A model generated the notes under the pieces. That model had not been told where the DNA came from. It saw nothing but the letters and a program-made list of their open reading frames with translations, and made no database searches. A program made the position numbers and the translations under genes. A DNA stretch of 64,000 nt from QIAW01 sp035487295 (GTDB lineage: Bacteria > Acidobacteriota > Terriglobia > Terriglobales > Acidobacteriaceae). The stretch spans positions 1 through 64,000 of the forward strand of contig DATHMH010000042.1 of NCBI GenBank assembly GCA_035487295.1, written 5' to 3'. This document shows positions 34,837-43,572 of the stretch, piece after piece (the stretch's first letter is position 1; every line of letters begins with the position of its first letter).

Positions 34837-35364
34837 CTAGAACAGCATGTCGCCGCGGTAAATCACCTGCCCTTCGATGAGACGGGCCTCTTTCGTAACC
34901 ACATGCGAGCGCGGCGGAGTGGTGTCTTGAATGTGCAGAACTTCGGTTCCGTGGAGCGCGAAGTAATCGGAGACCAGCATACGATGGCAGTGAAAGAACA
35001 CCTTCTCCGCGCACATGATGGCGGTGGGAACGCGTTGGGCAAATTCGGAGACCCATTGAGCAGCCTGCCGGAACTCGGGCGTGAGCATGTAATCGGCGTA
35101 GTTGCGGAAGGAATCGTTGCGCAGGGCAAGGTTGGGCGAATCGTCTCGCAGCTTTTTGCGCCGGCCGCCCAGCTCTTTCATCCAGACATATTCGATGTTT
35201 TGTTTTTGTAAAGATTCCTGCAATGATTCCCGATTAAAGTAGGGCATGCGGCGCGACATGGGGAAGGCGCGGATATCCATCAGGGTCGCGATGGAATGCG
35301 CGCGCAGAATCTTGAGAAATTCATCGAGCGGACGAGTGGAATGGCCGATGGTGTAGAGGGTCAT
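34837..35364 (-). CDS. DUF488 family protein
   Basis: ATG 35364 is chosen because MTLYTIGHSTRPLDEFLKIL is the usual family start, giving 175 aa; the frame extends to 35421. Conserved marks include DIRAFPMSRRMPYFN, the GGRRKK stretch, FRNYADYM and CAEKVFFHCHRML, whose Cys and His residues may be functional. DUF488 proteins have no established general function. It lies 27 bases upstream of the ABC ATPase gene and could be co-transcribed with it. Confidence 0.88.
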   Translation of the reverse strand: MTLYTIGHSTRPLDEFLKILRAHSIATLMDIRAFPMSRRMPYFNRESLQESLQKQNIEYVWMKELGGRRKKLRDDSPNLALRNDSFRNYADYMLTPEFRQAAQWVSEFAQRVPTAIMCAEKVFFHCHRMLVSDYFALHGTEVLHIQDTTPPRSHVVTKEARLIEGQVIYRGDMLF

Positions 35365-35425
35365 TGCATCACTGCTGTTACCTGGAACTTGTCGCTTCGC
35401 CTCTCTCAATGAACAAATCAAACCG

Positions 35426-35455
35426 CAGAGGACGCAGAGGAGCGCGGAGGCCTGG
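35426..35455. repeat. CGCAGAGGACGCAGAGG word repeat
   Basis: Tandem words CGCAGAGGACGCAGAGGAGC in the spacer between DUF488 and selA; related words at 49892-49918 (CACAGAGACACAGAGG) and 60490-60530. Confidence 0.55.
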
Positions 35456-35572
35456 AAAGTCAGAAGTTCGATTTACAAAGTGCCGTTTTCTAATCGAGTC
35501 TTTGTTCATTCCCGTTTCAACCTGCCCGGCAGGTCTGGTGCTCGGAACGATAATCGGCTATCATCCGAAGAT

Positions 35573-37003
35573 TTACAGAGAATCAATCGCCGACAACGCT
35601 TGCACAATCAGCGAATCCTGTTCCGGGAAGACGGTGCGCAGGTCGAGCAGCACTCTTCCCTCTTCCACGCGCGCGATAATGGGCGTGGGCTCGGTGGCGC
35701 GCAGGCAGCCGGCTAAAGCCTCCGCACTCAATCGTTGAGAGTCCAGCGCCAGCAGCCAGGTTGGCAAGGTGGCCTGCGGGGCAGCTCCGCCGCCGATGAC
35801 CGACTCGCCAACGACAATTTCAATTTTCAAACTGGAAGCAGAGGCCAGAGATTTCTGAACCTCCGCCGCCCGCTGCCGAAGCGCATCCGCCGGCAGATGC
35901 ATCATGCGTAGCGCCGGGACTGCCGAGCTGTCGTTTCGGATGTAGGCCAGCAGCGTGGCTTCGAGCCCGGCATAGGTGAGCTTATCCACGCGCAACACGC
36001 GGAAGAGCGGATTCTGGCGAATGCGCGCGATCAGCTCTTTTTTCCCGCTCAAGATACCCGCCTGTGGTCCGCCCAGAAGCTTGTCACCGCTGTAGGTCAC
36101 GATGTCCACTCCGGCGCGCAAACTGTCGGTTACGCCCGGCTCGCCGCTTACCCCGATGCTGCGCAGGTCGAAGAGCGCACCGCTGCCTAAATCTTCCAAA
36201 ACGGGAAGTTTGTGCTTGCGGCCCAACGCGACCAACTCGGTCAACGCCGGCTGCTCGGTGAAACCGACCATGGCAAAGTTGGAGCGATGCACGCGCAGCA
36301 GCAATCGCGTCTTCTCGCCGATGGCGCGTTCGTAGTCTGAGACACGGGTGCGGTTCGTGGTGCCTACCTCGCGCAGCGCAGCGCCCGCCTTGGCCATGAT
36401 GTCGGGAATGCGGAAGCTGCCGCCAATTTCCACCAGCTCTCCGCGCGATACTACCGCTTCACCGCCCTCGCCCAGCGTATTGAGCGCCAGCAGGACCGCA
36501 GCAGCGTTATTGTTAACCACCACGGTGGAAAGCCCGTTGGCCGCTTCGCCTAATTGCTGGGCAAAAAGTTTGGCAAATAATTTATCGATATGCGAATCGC
36601 GTTTGCCGCGCTCGCCATGCTCGATATCGAATTCAAGATTGGAGTAACCTGCCGCGATTTCCCGTATTCTTTGCAGCACGGCTCCGCCCAGCGGTGCGCG
36701 TCCCAGATTGGTATGCAGGATGACACCGGTGGCATTAATCACCGAACGCAACGAAGGTTGCAGCGACTGGCGCAGCTCGCGCTCCACCGCCTGAGGAATT
36801 CCCTGCACCGCGACTTCGACGGCCTTGCTGTCGAGACGGCCGGAAGATATTTCAGTCCGCAACCTGGCCAGCACGCTGCGAACGGCGTCGGCAACGGCGG
36901 CGTGGCCTTCAGCACGAACAACCTCGGCCATCTCCTGCAGAACTTCGTCCAACGAAGGAAGCAGGCGGTAAAGATCGGATTTGCCGCTGGTGGGCACGTT
37001 CAT
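35573..37003 (-). CDS. selA: L-seryl-tRNA(Sec) selenium transferase
   Basis: SelA is a PLP enzyme converting Ser-tRNA(Sec) to Sec-tRNA(Sec). ATG 37003 gives 476 aa; the frame extends upstream to 37108, where the sequence no longer looks like SelA. Visible features: INATGVILHTNLGRAPL (~residue 90), VNNNAAAVLLAL, and the PLP-lysine segment TYSGDKLLGGPQAG (~300). The C-terminal part VEEGRVLLDLRTVFPEQD is typical. No selB, selD or tRNA-Sec is seen in the window, so it stands alone here. It is divergent from the glycosyltransferase gene. Confidence 0.92.
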   Translation of the reverse strand: MNVPTSGKSDLYRLLPSLDEVLQEMAEVVRAEGHAAVADAVRSVLARLRTEISSGRLDSKAVEVAVQGIPQAVERELRQSLQPSLRSVINATGVILHTNLGRAPLGGAVLQRIREIAAGYSNLEFDIEHGERGKRDSHIDKLFAKLFAQQLGEAANGLSTVVVNNNAAAVLLALNTLGEGGEAVVSRGELVEIGGSFRIPDIMAKAGAALREVGTTNRTRVSDYERAIGEKTRLLLRVHRSNFAMVGFTEQPALTELVALGRKHKLPVLEDLGSGALFDLRSIGVSGEPGVTDSLRAGVDIVTYSGDKLLGGPQAGILSGKKELIARIRQNPLFRVLRVDKLTYAGLEATLLAYIRNDSSAVPALRMMHLPADALRQRAAEVQKSLASASSLKIEIVVGESVIGGGAAPQATLPTWLLALDSQRLSAEALAGCLRATEPTPIIARVEEGRVLLDLRTVFPEQDSLIVQALSAIDSL

Positions 37004-37305
37004 AGTCTGCCACACATTCCAATTTTGACGTAGCGCCGGCCTCCCGTCGGCTGTCGTGGGAGCATCTTGCCCACACGTTTCAGAGTTTGCATGTGGAACT
37101 GGGGGCAAACTGATCTACGATCCCGAATCCGCCACGCCAAAACCGCTGTGACGGCTGTTAAGATGTTAGGCTTCACTACGTCATCCCTACGGTCGTTGCT
37201 AACCAACCGAGCACCGTAATCAACGGGAGTCAAATATCGCAGCGCAAAATCGATTGGGCGACTGCGGCCATAACTCTGCTCACCATTCTCGCTCTTCTGC
37301 TTCGG

Positions 37306-38688
37306 TTGCGGCATCTCGGCGATGGCAGCCTCTGGTTCGACGAAGGCGCCAGCGTGCAGTTTGCCACCATGCCTCTGCGCGATTGGCTGCGCTTCCTCTG
37401 GCACGGGGAAGCCAACATGCTGCCGTATTATCTTTTGCTGCGCGGCTGGCTTTTTCTCGGGCACAGCGAATTCATGGTGCGTCTGCCCTCTGCGCTGTTC
37501 GGAGCGGCTACGGCGCCGGTAGTCTATATACTTCTCCGACGCTTATCGGGTGTGTTCGCGGGTCTGATGGCGGTTGGGCTGCTTGCGCTTCACGACTTCC
37601 ACGTGAGCTACTCGCAGGAAGCCCGCAGTTACAGCATGGTGGTTTTCATGCTCTGCCTTTCATGGCTTGCGCTTGCGCATTTGGTCGAAAACGACAGCCG
37701 GCGGATGCGCTGGATGTATCTGATCACGGCAGGCCTCGCGACTTATGGACATTTCTTCGCTGGTCTAGTGCTCATCTCGCAATGGATCTCGGTCTATTGC
37801 TTCGCTCCGGGCGAGGCAGTTTACAGGCTTCGTAAACTTTCGTTGATGACGGCGGCCATGATTGCGCCCGCTGTGCTTTATGGATTTGCGCATCGCGGTG
37901 GCATCAACTGGGTTCCCCCAGCGACTTCTGCCCGGCTGCTGCATTCGGCGCTTGTGATCAGCGGCAATCGTTGGCTCCTGGTCGCCGCATTCGCGCTGGT
38001 GGTTGCATTCGCAAGCTGGCACGCGGCGAAAATAGTGGTGGCAAACGGCCGTTCGATTTCCGCCTGGAATGCAGCGGCGCCGGTTACATGGCTGCTGTTT
38101 ATGCCCGTGTTGCTGCTGGCCGTAAGCATCGTCAAACCCATGCTGGTCACCCGCTATTTGCTGCTCGTGCTTCCTGCGTTAGTGATGGTGGTTGCCACCG
38201 GGCTCACGGAATTAAAGCCGATTGCCGCATCGGCGCTGGCGGTTCTTCTGTCGTTGGTGCTGCTGCAGGCCACGCTGGCGAGCAAGAGCTTCGAGCAACC
38301 CCATCAGGACTGGCGAAGTGCTGGCCGCTATCTGGCGGCGCATGCCGTGGCCGGCGATGGCGCGCTTTTTTTGCCGGACATAGGCAGAGCGCCATTCAAT
38401 TGGTACTGGCTACAGCAACGGCCAATGCCACAGATTGTCTTTCCGGGGCGCGGCCCGGGCTTCACCTTGCCCGCCGCCCATCAGCGTCCCGAGACAGCTC
38501 TCGAAGCTGCAAAAGCAGCGCCACCGCCGCGTACCTGGTTCCTGCTAACCACTCCGGACCTGGATCCGAAAGTGCCGCTTTTTCGTAATGAACTCGCATT
38601 GATCTATTCGCACTCGTGCGAACACCAGCTTCGGGAGGTTTTGATTGTCTTGTACGCGAAAGACGCGGTTGACTGCCCTGCGAAGTAG
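37306..38688 (+). CDS. GT39/ArnT-like membrane glycosyltransferase; real start probably upstream
   Basis: The product is at least 460 aa with about ten hydrophobic helices. The GT-C hallmark SLWFDEGAS is near the N-terminus and SQEARSYSMV near residue 105, as in PMT_2-type enzymes that use polyprenyl-phosphate sugars in the periplasm. The only standard start near the open region is TTG 37306. However, in-frame coding continues upstream to 37162 and encodes the expected first membrane helix (IDWATAAITLLTILALLLRL), with GGGAG at 37225 but no ATG/GTG/TTG. The true start may be non-standard (an ATA or ATC near 37234) or altered. Confidence 0.82.
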   Translation: MRHLGDGSLWFDEGASVQFATMPLRDWLRFLWHGEANMLPYYLLLRGWLFLGHSEFMVRLPSALFGAATAPVVYILLRRLSGVFAGLMAVGLLALHDFHVSYSQEARSYSMVVFMLCLSWLALAHLVENDSRRMRWMYLITAGLATYGHFFAGLVLISQWISVYCFAPGEAVYRLRKLSLMTAAMIAPAVLYGFAHRGGINWVPPATSARLLHSALVISGNRWLLVAAFALVVAFASWHAAKIVVANGRSISAWNAAAPVTWLLFMPVLLLAVSIVKPMLVTRYLLLVLPALVMVVATGLTELKPIAASALAVLLSLVLLQATLASKSFEQPHQDWRSAGRYLAAHAVAGDGALFLPDIGRAPFNWYWLQQRPMPQIVFPGRGPGFTLPAAHQRPETALEAAKAAPPPRTWFLLTTPDLDPKVPLFRNELALIYSHSCEHQLREVLIVLYAKDAVDCPAK

Positions 38689-38689
38689 T

Positions 38690-38806
38690 TTCAAGTTTCT
38701 AGTTTCCAGTTTCGAGTTGGCAGAATTCAGGCGACATGTGATACGCGACGGGGACAGCCGTGACCGCCGGCGCCACAAACTTAAAACTGGAAACTCGAAA
38801 CTCTCT
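38690..38806. repeat. Two-arm GTTTCGAGTTTC word palindrome
   Basis: The left arm 38690-38720 (AAGTTTCTAGTTTCCAGTTT) and the right arm 38777-38806 (CTTAAAACTGGAAACTCGAA) are imperfect reverse complements between the convergent glycosyltransferase and recG genes. Confidence 0.7.
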
Positions 38807-40981
38807 TCACCCCGCCTCGATTAATCCATACCTTCTCTGCCAGTGGGTTTGCAGATAATGCAGGGTTCGCGAAAGCTCTTCAGCCGTAACCTCGGCATTG
38901 GGAGCGGAGGCCACCAGAGCAGCCTCGCGCTTGGCCTCTTCCAGAATGTCGCGGTCGCGCAGCAGGTTAGCGACGCGGAAGCTGGGCATCCCGGCCTGGC
39001 GCGTGCCAAAGAATTCTCCCGGGCCGCGCAGTTGCAGGTCGAGTTCGGCGATCTCGAAGCCGTTGGTGGTGCGCACCATGGCATCGAGACGCTGCTCGGC
39101 TTCTTCGGAGACCTTGCCCCCGGTCATCAGCACGCAGAACGATTTGGCCTGACCGCGGCCAATGCGTCCGCGAAGTTGGTGGAGCTGCGACAGACCGAAG
39201 CGCTCGGCGTGTTCGATAACCATCAGGTTCGCGTTGGGGACATCTACGCCGACTTCAATGACCGTGGTGGCAACCAGCACATCGAGCTCTCCGCGCTGGA
39301 AGCGGCGCATGACCGCATCTTTTTCGTTAGGGTCGAGCCGCCCGTGCAGCAAGCCGACCCGCAGATCGGGAAGAATGCGCTTGCTGAGCTCGTTATACAT
39401 TTTGGTGGCTGCCTTGAGGTCCAGGGTCTCGCTCTCCTCGATTACCGGATAAACAACGTAAGCCTGCCGTCCGGCGGCAACCTGCTTTCGCAGGAAAGCC
39501 CAGACCTCAGTCGACCGTTCGTCCGAGACGCGCCGGGTCACGATGGGCGAGCGCCCGGGCGGAAGCTCATCGAGGATGCTGATATCCAGATCGCCGTAAA
39601 GCGTAAGCGCCAGGGTGCGTGGAATTGGAGTGGCCGTCATAACCAGCGTATCCGGCTCGGCGTCGTGCTTTTCAACGGAGTTTTCCGGAGATTTTTTCAT
39701 CAGCTTGAAGCGCTGCAGCACGCCGAAGCGGTGCTGCTCATCCACGATCACCAATCCCAGTTTGGAAAACTCGACTTTTTCCTCAATCAGAGCATGAGTG
39801 CCGATCACAAGCTGGGCGTCTCCGTGCGCAATATGGCGGCGGGTATCGCGCTTGCGCTCTTGTTCCAGCGACCCGGTCAGCAGGACAATGCGGTATCCCG
39901 CCGGCTCAAGAATGCGACGAGCGCTCAAGAAATGCTGCGTGGCTAGTATCTCGGTGGGCGCCATCAATGCAACCTGGTAGCCGTTTTCAATGGCGATGAT
40001 CGCCGCCTGCAGGGCGATGATAGTTTTCCCCGAACCCACATCGCCCTGCAGTAAACGCCGCATGGGGACCGGTTGCTGCATGTTCCCGGCAATTTCTTTG
40101 AGGACTTTCTTCTGCGCATCCGTAGGATGAAAGGGCAAAATCTGCTTCAACGCGGCGCGCACACGGTCATTGATCTCAAAGGCGATCCCCGGTCGCGCAC
40201 GCATGATCTTGCGCTTGCGTTCGAGTCCCAACTCAAGAAAAAACAGCTCTTCAAAGATCAACCGGCGATGCGCCGGCGTGCGCGCCGCCTGCAATTTGGA
40301 AAATTCTGTCTCCGGTTCCGGCCAGTGGACACCCCAAAGCGCCTCCGCCCGCGACTGCAACACCATGCGAGTGCGCGTGGCCGGAGGCAGGCTCTCGGGC
40401 AGAGTGCCTTTGGCCGCGCCCTCGGGCACAACCTGCTCCAGCGCGCCGCGAATGATCCGGCGAAACCATTTTGAGGTCAGCTTGCGATCGGCTGCCGATT
40501 CGTAAATGGGAACGATGCGGCCAACCTCGAGTGAATTCGCGGCCTGGGTTTCGGCATCATCATCGGGATCAGCCAGAACCTCGAACTGCGGCTGGATAAT
40601 CTGCAGCCCTCCTCGGCCAAACGTACTGCGCTCGACCCTGCCATAGAGGGCAACGGTTTGTCCGGGCTTGAAGCGGTCTTTAAGATAGGCTCCGTTGAAC
40701 CAAATGCAGTTCAGGCTGGCGCGTCCTTGCGAGGCCGTCATCTGAAAAATGGGCATGCGCTTGGTGCGAAACAGGCCTGAGTTGCGGACTTCAGCAATCA
40801 CGCTCGCCATTTCCCCCTCGCGCAGCTCAGCAATCCCGCGCGGATTCAGCCGGTCTTCATAACGAAACGGCAGGTAGTAAAGCAGGTCTTCGGCGGTATG
40901 AATGCGCTTGGCGGCCAGCAGGTCGGCAATGCGCGGGCCGATGCCTTTCAGGTATTGCACTGGTGTGGTGAGGTCGGGCAT
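38807..40981 (-). CDS. recG: ATP-dependent DNA helicase RecG
   Basis: RecG remodels stalled replication forks and Holliday junctions. The 724-aa product has the N-terminal wedge/OB domain (residues ~1-180, PVQYLKGIGPRIADLLA), helicase motif I GDVGSGKTIIA (~310), motif II VIVDEQHRFG (~410), motif III TATPIPRTLALTLYGD, and the C-terminal ATTVIEVGVDVPNAN and HQLRGRIGRGQ (motifs V and VI). Length is slightly above the E. coli protein. It is transcribed toward the convergent glycosyltransferase gene. Confidence 0.96.
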   Translation of the reverse strand: MPDLTTPVQYLKGIGPRIADLLAAKRIHTAEDLLYYLPFRYEDRLNPRGIAELREGEMASVIAEVRNSGLFRTKRMPIFQMTASQGRASLNCIWFNGAYLKDRFKPGQTVALYGRVERSTFGRGGLQIIQPQFEVLADPDDDAETQAANSLEVGRIVPIYESAADRKLTSKWFRRIIRGALEQVVPEGAAKGTLPESLPPATRTRMVLQSRAEALWGVHWPEPETEFSKLQAARTPAHRRLIFEELFFLELGLERKRKIMRARPGIAFEINDRVRAALKQILPFHPTDAQKKVLKEIAGNMQQPVPMRRLLQGDVGSGKTIIALQAAIIAIENGYQVALMAPTEILATQHFLSARRILEPAGYRIVLLTGSLEQERKRDTRRHIAHGDAQLVIGTHALIEEKVEFSKLGLVIVDEQHRFGVLQRFKLMKKSPENSVEKHDAEPDTLVMTATPIPRTLALTLYGDLDISILDELPPGRSPIVTRRVSDERSTEVWAFLRKQVAAGRQAYVVYPVIEESETLDLKAATKMYNELSKRILPDLRVGLLHGRLDPNEKDAVMRRFQRGELDVLVATTVIEVGVDVPNANLMVIEHAERFGLSQLHQLRGRIGRGQAKSFCVLMTGGKVSEEAEQRLDAMVRTTNGFEIAELDLQLRGPGEFFGTRQAGMPSFRVANLLRDRDILEEAKREAALVASAPNAEVTAEELSRTLHYLQTHWQRRYGLIEAG

Positions 40982-41022
40982 TTCTTAGGGTTCCGTCTCA
41001 GGTCTGAGATGGATTATAGAAG

Positions 41023-41051
41023 TTCTCGGTTCTCAGTTCTCGGTTCTCAGA
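41023..41051. repeat. GAGAACTGA word repeat (reverse)
   Basis: AGTTCTCGGTTCTCAGTTCT, the reverse form of the GAGAAC words, just upstream of recG. Confidence 0.65.
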
Positions 41052-41130
41052 AATCCACACCACTTACCCGCCGTCGCCCGCACTGCAAAGCATTCCCATG
41101 CACTATCCTTAAGAATTTGGGTTGGATTAC

Positions 41131-41316
41131 ATGCTGCGGCGATTTCTCAAAGCTTTGGCGTCGGTGCTGGCGGGGGCGGCAATTTACTGGATCCTGCGGC
41201 CTTATCTGCCGGCAGCGGCACAGCACCGGGTTTTTCACTTAGATTTGGGATTAATGGTTTATTGCCTGATATCCAGCGTGATTTATGGCCTGCTTTTGTG
41301 GCTTGACCGCCGGTAA
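41131..41316 (+). CDS. Small two-helix membrane protein
   Basis: ATG 41131 gives 61 aa (TTG 41122 is in frame). A basic start (MLRRFLKAL), a helix ASVLAGAAIYWIL, a short periplasmic-type loop and a second helix (GLMVYCLISSVIYGLLLW) ending in DRR. No family is recognised. It precedes the diguanylate cyclase gene by 77 bases on the same strand. Confidence 0.55.
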   Translation: MLRRFLKALASVLAGAAIYWILRPYLPAAAQHRVFHLDLGLMVYCLISSVIYGLLLWLDRR

Positions 41317-41393
41317 CCGAAGTAACTAACAAATTAACAGCCATTTGAGCTGTTTTCGCTGTACAATTTTTTCAACTCTCCCATTTCCTGGAT

Positions 41394-42890
41394 ATGCAGA
41401 AAATCGCCATCTTATACGATGCCAGCCAGATTGTACTTTCCACTTTTGATCTGGACGAGGTGCTCGACCGCATTCTCCACACGGTGCGCGATTACTTCAA
41501 TCTGGATAACGGAACGATCCTGCTGTTGGACAAGAAGACCCAGGAGCTGTGCGTTAGAAATCATTTTGGATGCACGCAGCCCCCGCTGAACCTGCGTATC
41601 CCGTTGGGAACCGGGCTTACCGGCACCGCCGCCAAAGTCAAGCGGCCCATCTATTCGCCCGATGTACACAAGGACCATCGCTATCTGAAATCCAAGGCCC
41701 TTAAAAGCACGCGCTCCGAGCTGGCCATCCCGCTGCTTGTGCGCGACGAAGTGGTGGGCGTGTTGGATATCCAAAAAGACATTGTCGACGGCTTCGACCG
41801 CGAAACCATTGATCTGCTGACGCTTTTTTCCACGCAAGCTTCCATTGCCATCCAGAATGCGGAGCTGTATTCGCGCGAGCAGCGCCGCACGCGGCAGCTT
41901 GAGGCCATCAATGCGGTTGCCAAGGAAACCCGCGCCCTCATGAAGCTGGATGCGCTGTTGCCGGCGATTTGCGATCTGGTGCTGCAATATTTCCCCGTGG
42001 ACCACGCCATCTTGCTCACGGTGGAGCGCAAAAAACTGGTCTTGCGGGCCCATAAAGGAAAGCTCCATGAGCTTGTCACCCTGGGTTTCGAGATGCCGCC
42101 CAATTCCGGCATTTGCGGACACGCACTTTCAGAGGGTGTGACGATCGTGGCCAACCAGGCAAAGTCTCATCCGGAATACATTGCCGGCTTCAAAGAGACC
42201 CAGGCGCAAGTTTGCGTTCCTCTGGTCTCACTCGGCCAGAAAGTGGGGGTGCTGGCCCTGGAAAATGAGACCCCTGATTCCTTTCGCGACGAAGATATTC
42301 ACGCCCTCGAGGCGGTGGCCGATATCTGCGCGGATGCCATCCATAATGCGCAATCCCTCAAGAAAGCCGAGGACATGGCAGACACTGACGGCCTCACCGG
42401 CATTTATAACCGGCGCCACCTGGAAAAAGTGCTGATCGCGGAGATTGACCGCCTCTCGCGTTACGAACACGGCATGGCCATGCTGATGATTGATATTGAC
42501 CATTTCAAGAACCTGAACGACGAGTTTGGCCACATTCTGGGCGATGAGGTGTTGCGCCAGGTCGCAAACCTTTTCAGCAAGCACCTTCGCAAAGCCGACG
42601 TCGTATGCCGTTACGGCGGAGAGGAATTTGTTGTGCTCTTGCCGGAGACTACCGAAGCAAAAGCCATAGCGGTCGCTGAAAAATTGCGCCGCTATGTGGA
42701 AAATTTCCACTTTCCCGGATTGGGACGCCCATTAACCGTGAGCATCGGCGTGGCCGATTTCCCCGAGCACGGCAGCACGCGTGATGCGCTGGTCAAAGCC
42801 GCTGATACCGCTCTTTATGCCGCTAAAGACGCCGGACGCAACAAAGTAATAAGAGCTGTCGCCGCCACCGAGTCGGCAGCGGTAAAGTAA
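41394..42890 (+). CDS. GAF-GAF-GGDEF diguanylate cyclase
   Basis: The product is 498 aa and cytoplasmic. Two GAF sensor domains occupy residues ~15-160 and ~175-320, followed by a GGDEF domain (~330-490). The active-site motif is RYGGEEFVVLLPE (~residue 405), so the enzyme should make c-di-GMP. An inhibitory-site RxxD (Arg-Lys-Ala-Asp) lies five residues before GGEEF, so product inhibition is likely. What the GAF domains bind is unknown. A small membrane-protein gene precedes it; the two-arm word palindrome at 42899 follows. Confidence 0.93.
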   Translation: MQKIAILYDASQIVLSTFDLDEVLDRILHTVRDYFNLDNGTILLLDKKTQELCVRNHFGCTQPPLNLRIPLGTGLTGTAAKVKRPIYSPDVHKDHRYLKSKALKSTRSELAIPLLVRDEVVGVLDIQKDIVDGFDRETIDLLTLFSTQASIAIQNAELYSREQRRTRQLEAINAVAKETRALMKLDALLPAICDLVLQYFPVDHAILLTVERKKLVLRAHKGKLHELVTLGFEMPPNSGICGHALSEGVTIVANQAKSHPEYIAGFKETQAQVCVPLVSLGQKVGVLALENETPDSFRDEDIHALEAVADICADAIHNAQSLKKAEDMADTDGLTGIYNRRHLEKVLIAEIDRLSRYEHGMAMLMIDIDHFKNLNDEFGHILGDEVLRQVANLFSKHLRKADVVCRYGGEEFVVLLPETTEAKAIAVAEKLRRYVENFHFPGLGRPLTVSIGVADFPEHGSTRDALVKAADTALYAAKDAGRNKVIRAVAATESAAVK

Positions 42891-42898
42891 CTAAAGAG

Positions 42899-43034
42899 AG
42901 GAATTGAGTCATTGAATCATCGGGTCATTGCAGAATTGAGTAATTTATCAATTATGTAATTGAGCCAACCCCCGAATTACAAATTACACAATTACCCAAT
43001 GATTAAATGATCCGATGACCAGATGACCCAATTC
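42899..43034. repeat. Two-arm ATTGAGTCATTG word palindrome
   Basis: The left arm 42899-42932 (AATTGAGTCATTGAATCATC) and the right arm 42996-43034 (CCAATGATTAAATGATCCGA) are imperfect reverse complements between convergent genes. The middle contains a second, TAATTTAT/ATTACAA-type inverted pair. Confidence 0.7.
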
Positions 43035-43058
43035 TCCGCGTCTCCGCGGTTCAAATAG

Positions 43059-43502
43059 CTAATTCGGCTTGTCTTCTTTTTTGGCCTTTACGATGCGTTC
43101 GTCAATAGGTTTGCGTCCGCGAAAGCCTTCGGTCATGCCGTGCCAATGGGTAATCTTCTGCTCGCCAAGCTTCCAGCACAGCAGGATGACCTGGTCTTCC
43201 ACCAGGCAGGGAAAATCCAGCAGGCCGATATCCAGGTCCTTCACCTGAACGCCGGTGGCATCAATCTCGGCGAGAGAGTCTTTGACGGTCTGCACGGCTT
43301 TATCGCGTTCGGCTTTGCGGCGGGCCAGCGGCACCACATCTACAAAGGTGCCGCCATTGAGAAAAACTTTGTGACAGGTTTCCTGCAGTTCGGCCTCAAC
43401 GTCTTGAATTAGCTTCTTGCCCTCCATGGCGGAGCGCAGCAGCGATTCCAGAACGGGAACCAGTGTTTGTGCTTCTTCTAAAGTAAAAGTTCGTTCTGCC
43501 AT
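43059..43502 (-). CDS. DUF2203 family protein
   Basis: The product is 147 aa. It has the DUF2203 layout: an N-terminal FTLEEAQTLVPVLESLL helix, a central long helix, GVQVKDLDIGLLDFP and the Trp/His-rich CWKLGEQKITHWHGMTEGFRGRKPID end. The family is common in Acidobacteria and Firmicutes and has no defined function. It lies about 70 bases downstream of the nadA stop, transcribed in the same direction. Confidence 0.88.
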   Translation of the reverse strand: MAERTFTLEEAQTLVPVLESLLRSAMEGKKLIQDVEAELQETCHKVFLNGGTFVDVVPLARRKAERDKAVQTVKDSLAEIDATGVQVKDLDIGLLDFPCLVEDQVILLCWKLGEQKITHWHGMTEGFRGRKPIDERIVKAKKEDKPN

Positions 43503-43572
43503 ATTTGAATATTTTGAATTCTTATTCGTAGAGACGCAGCTCGCTACGTCTCTTGGCTATTTCTAAAAATCC

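Noticed and set aside
38843..39946. 367-residue plus-strand open frame under recG
   Set aside because: Antisense shadow of the helicase gene.
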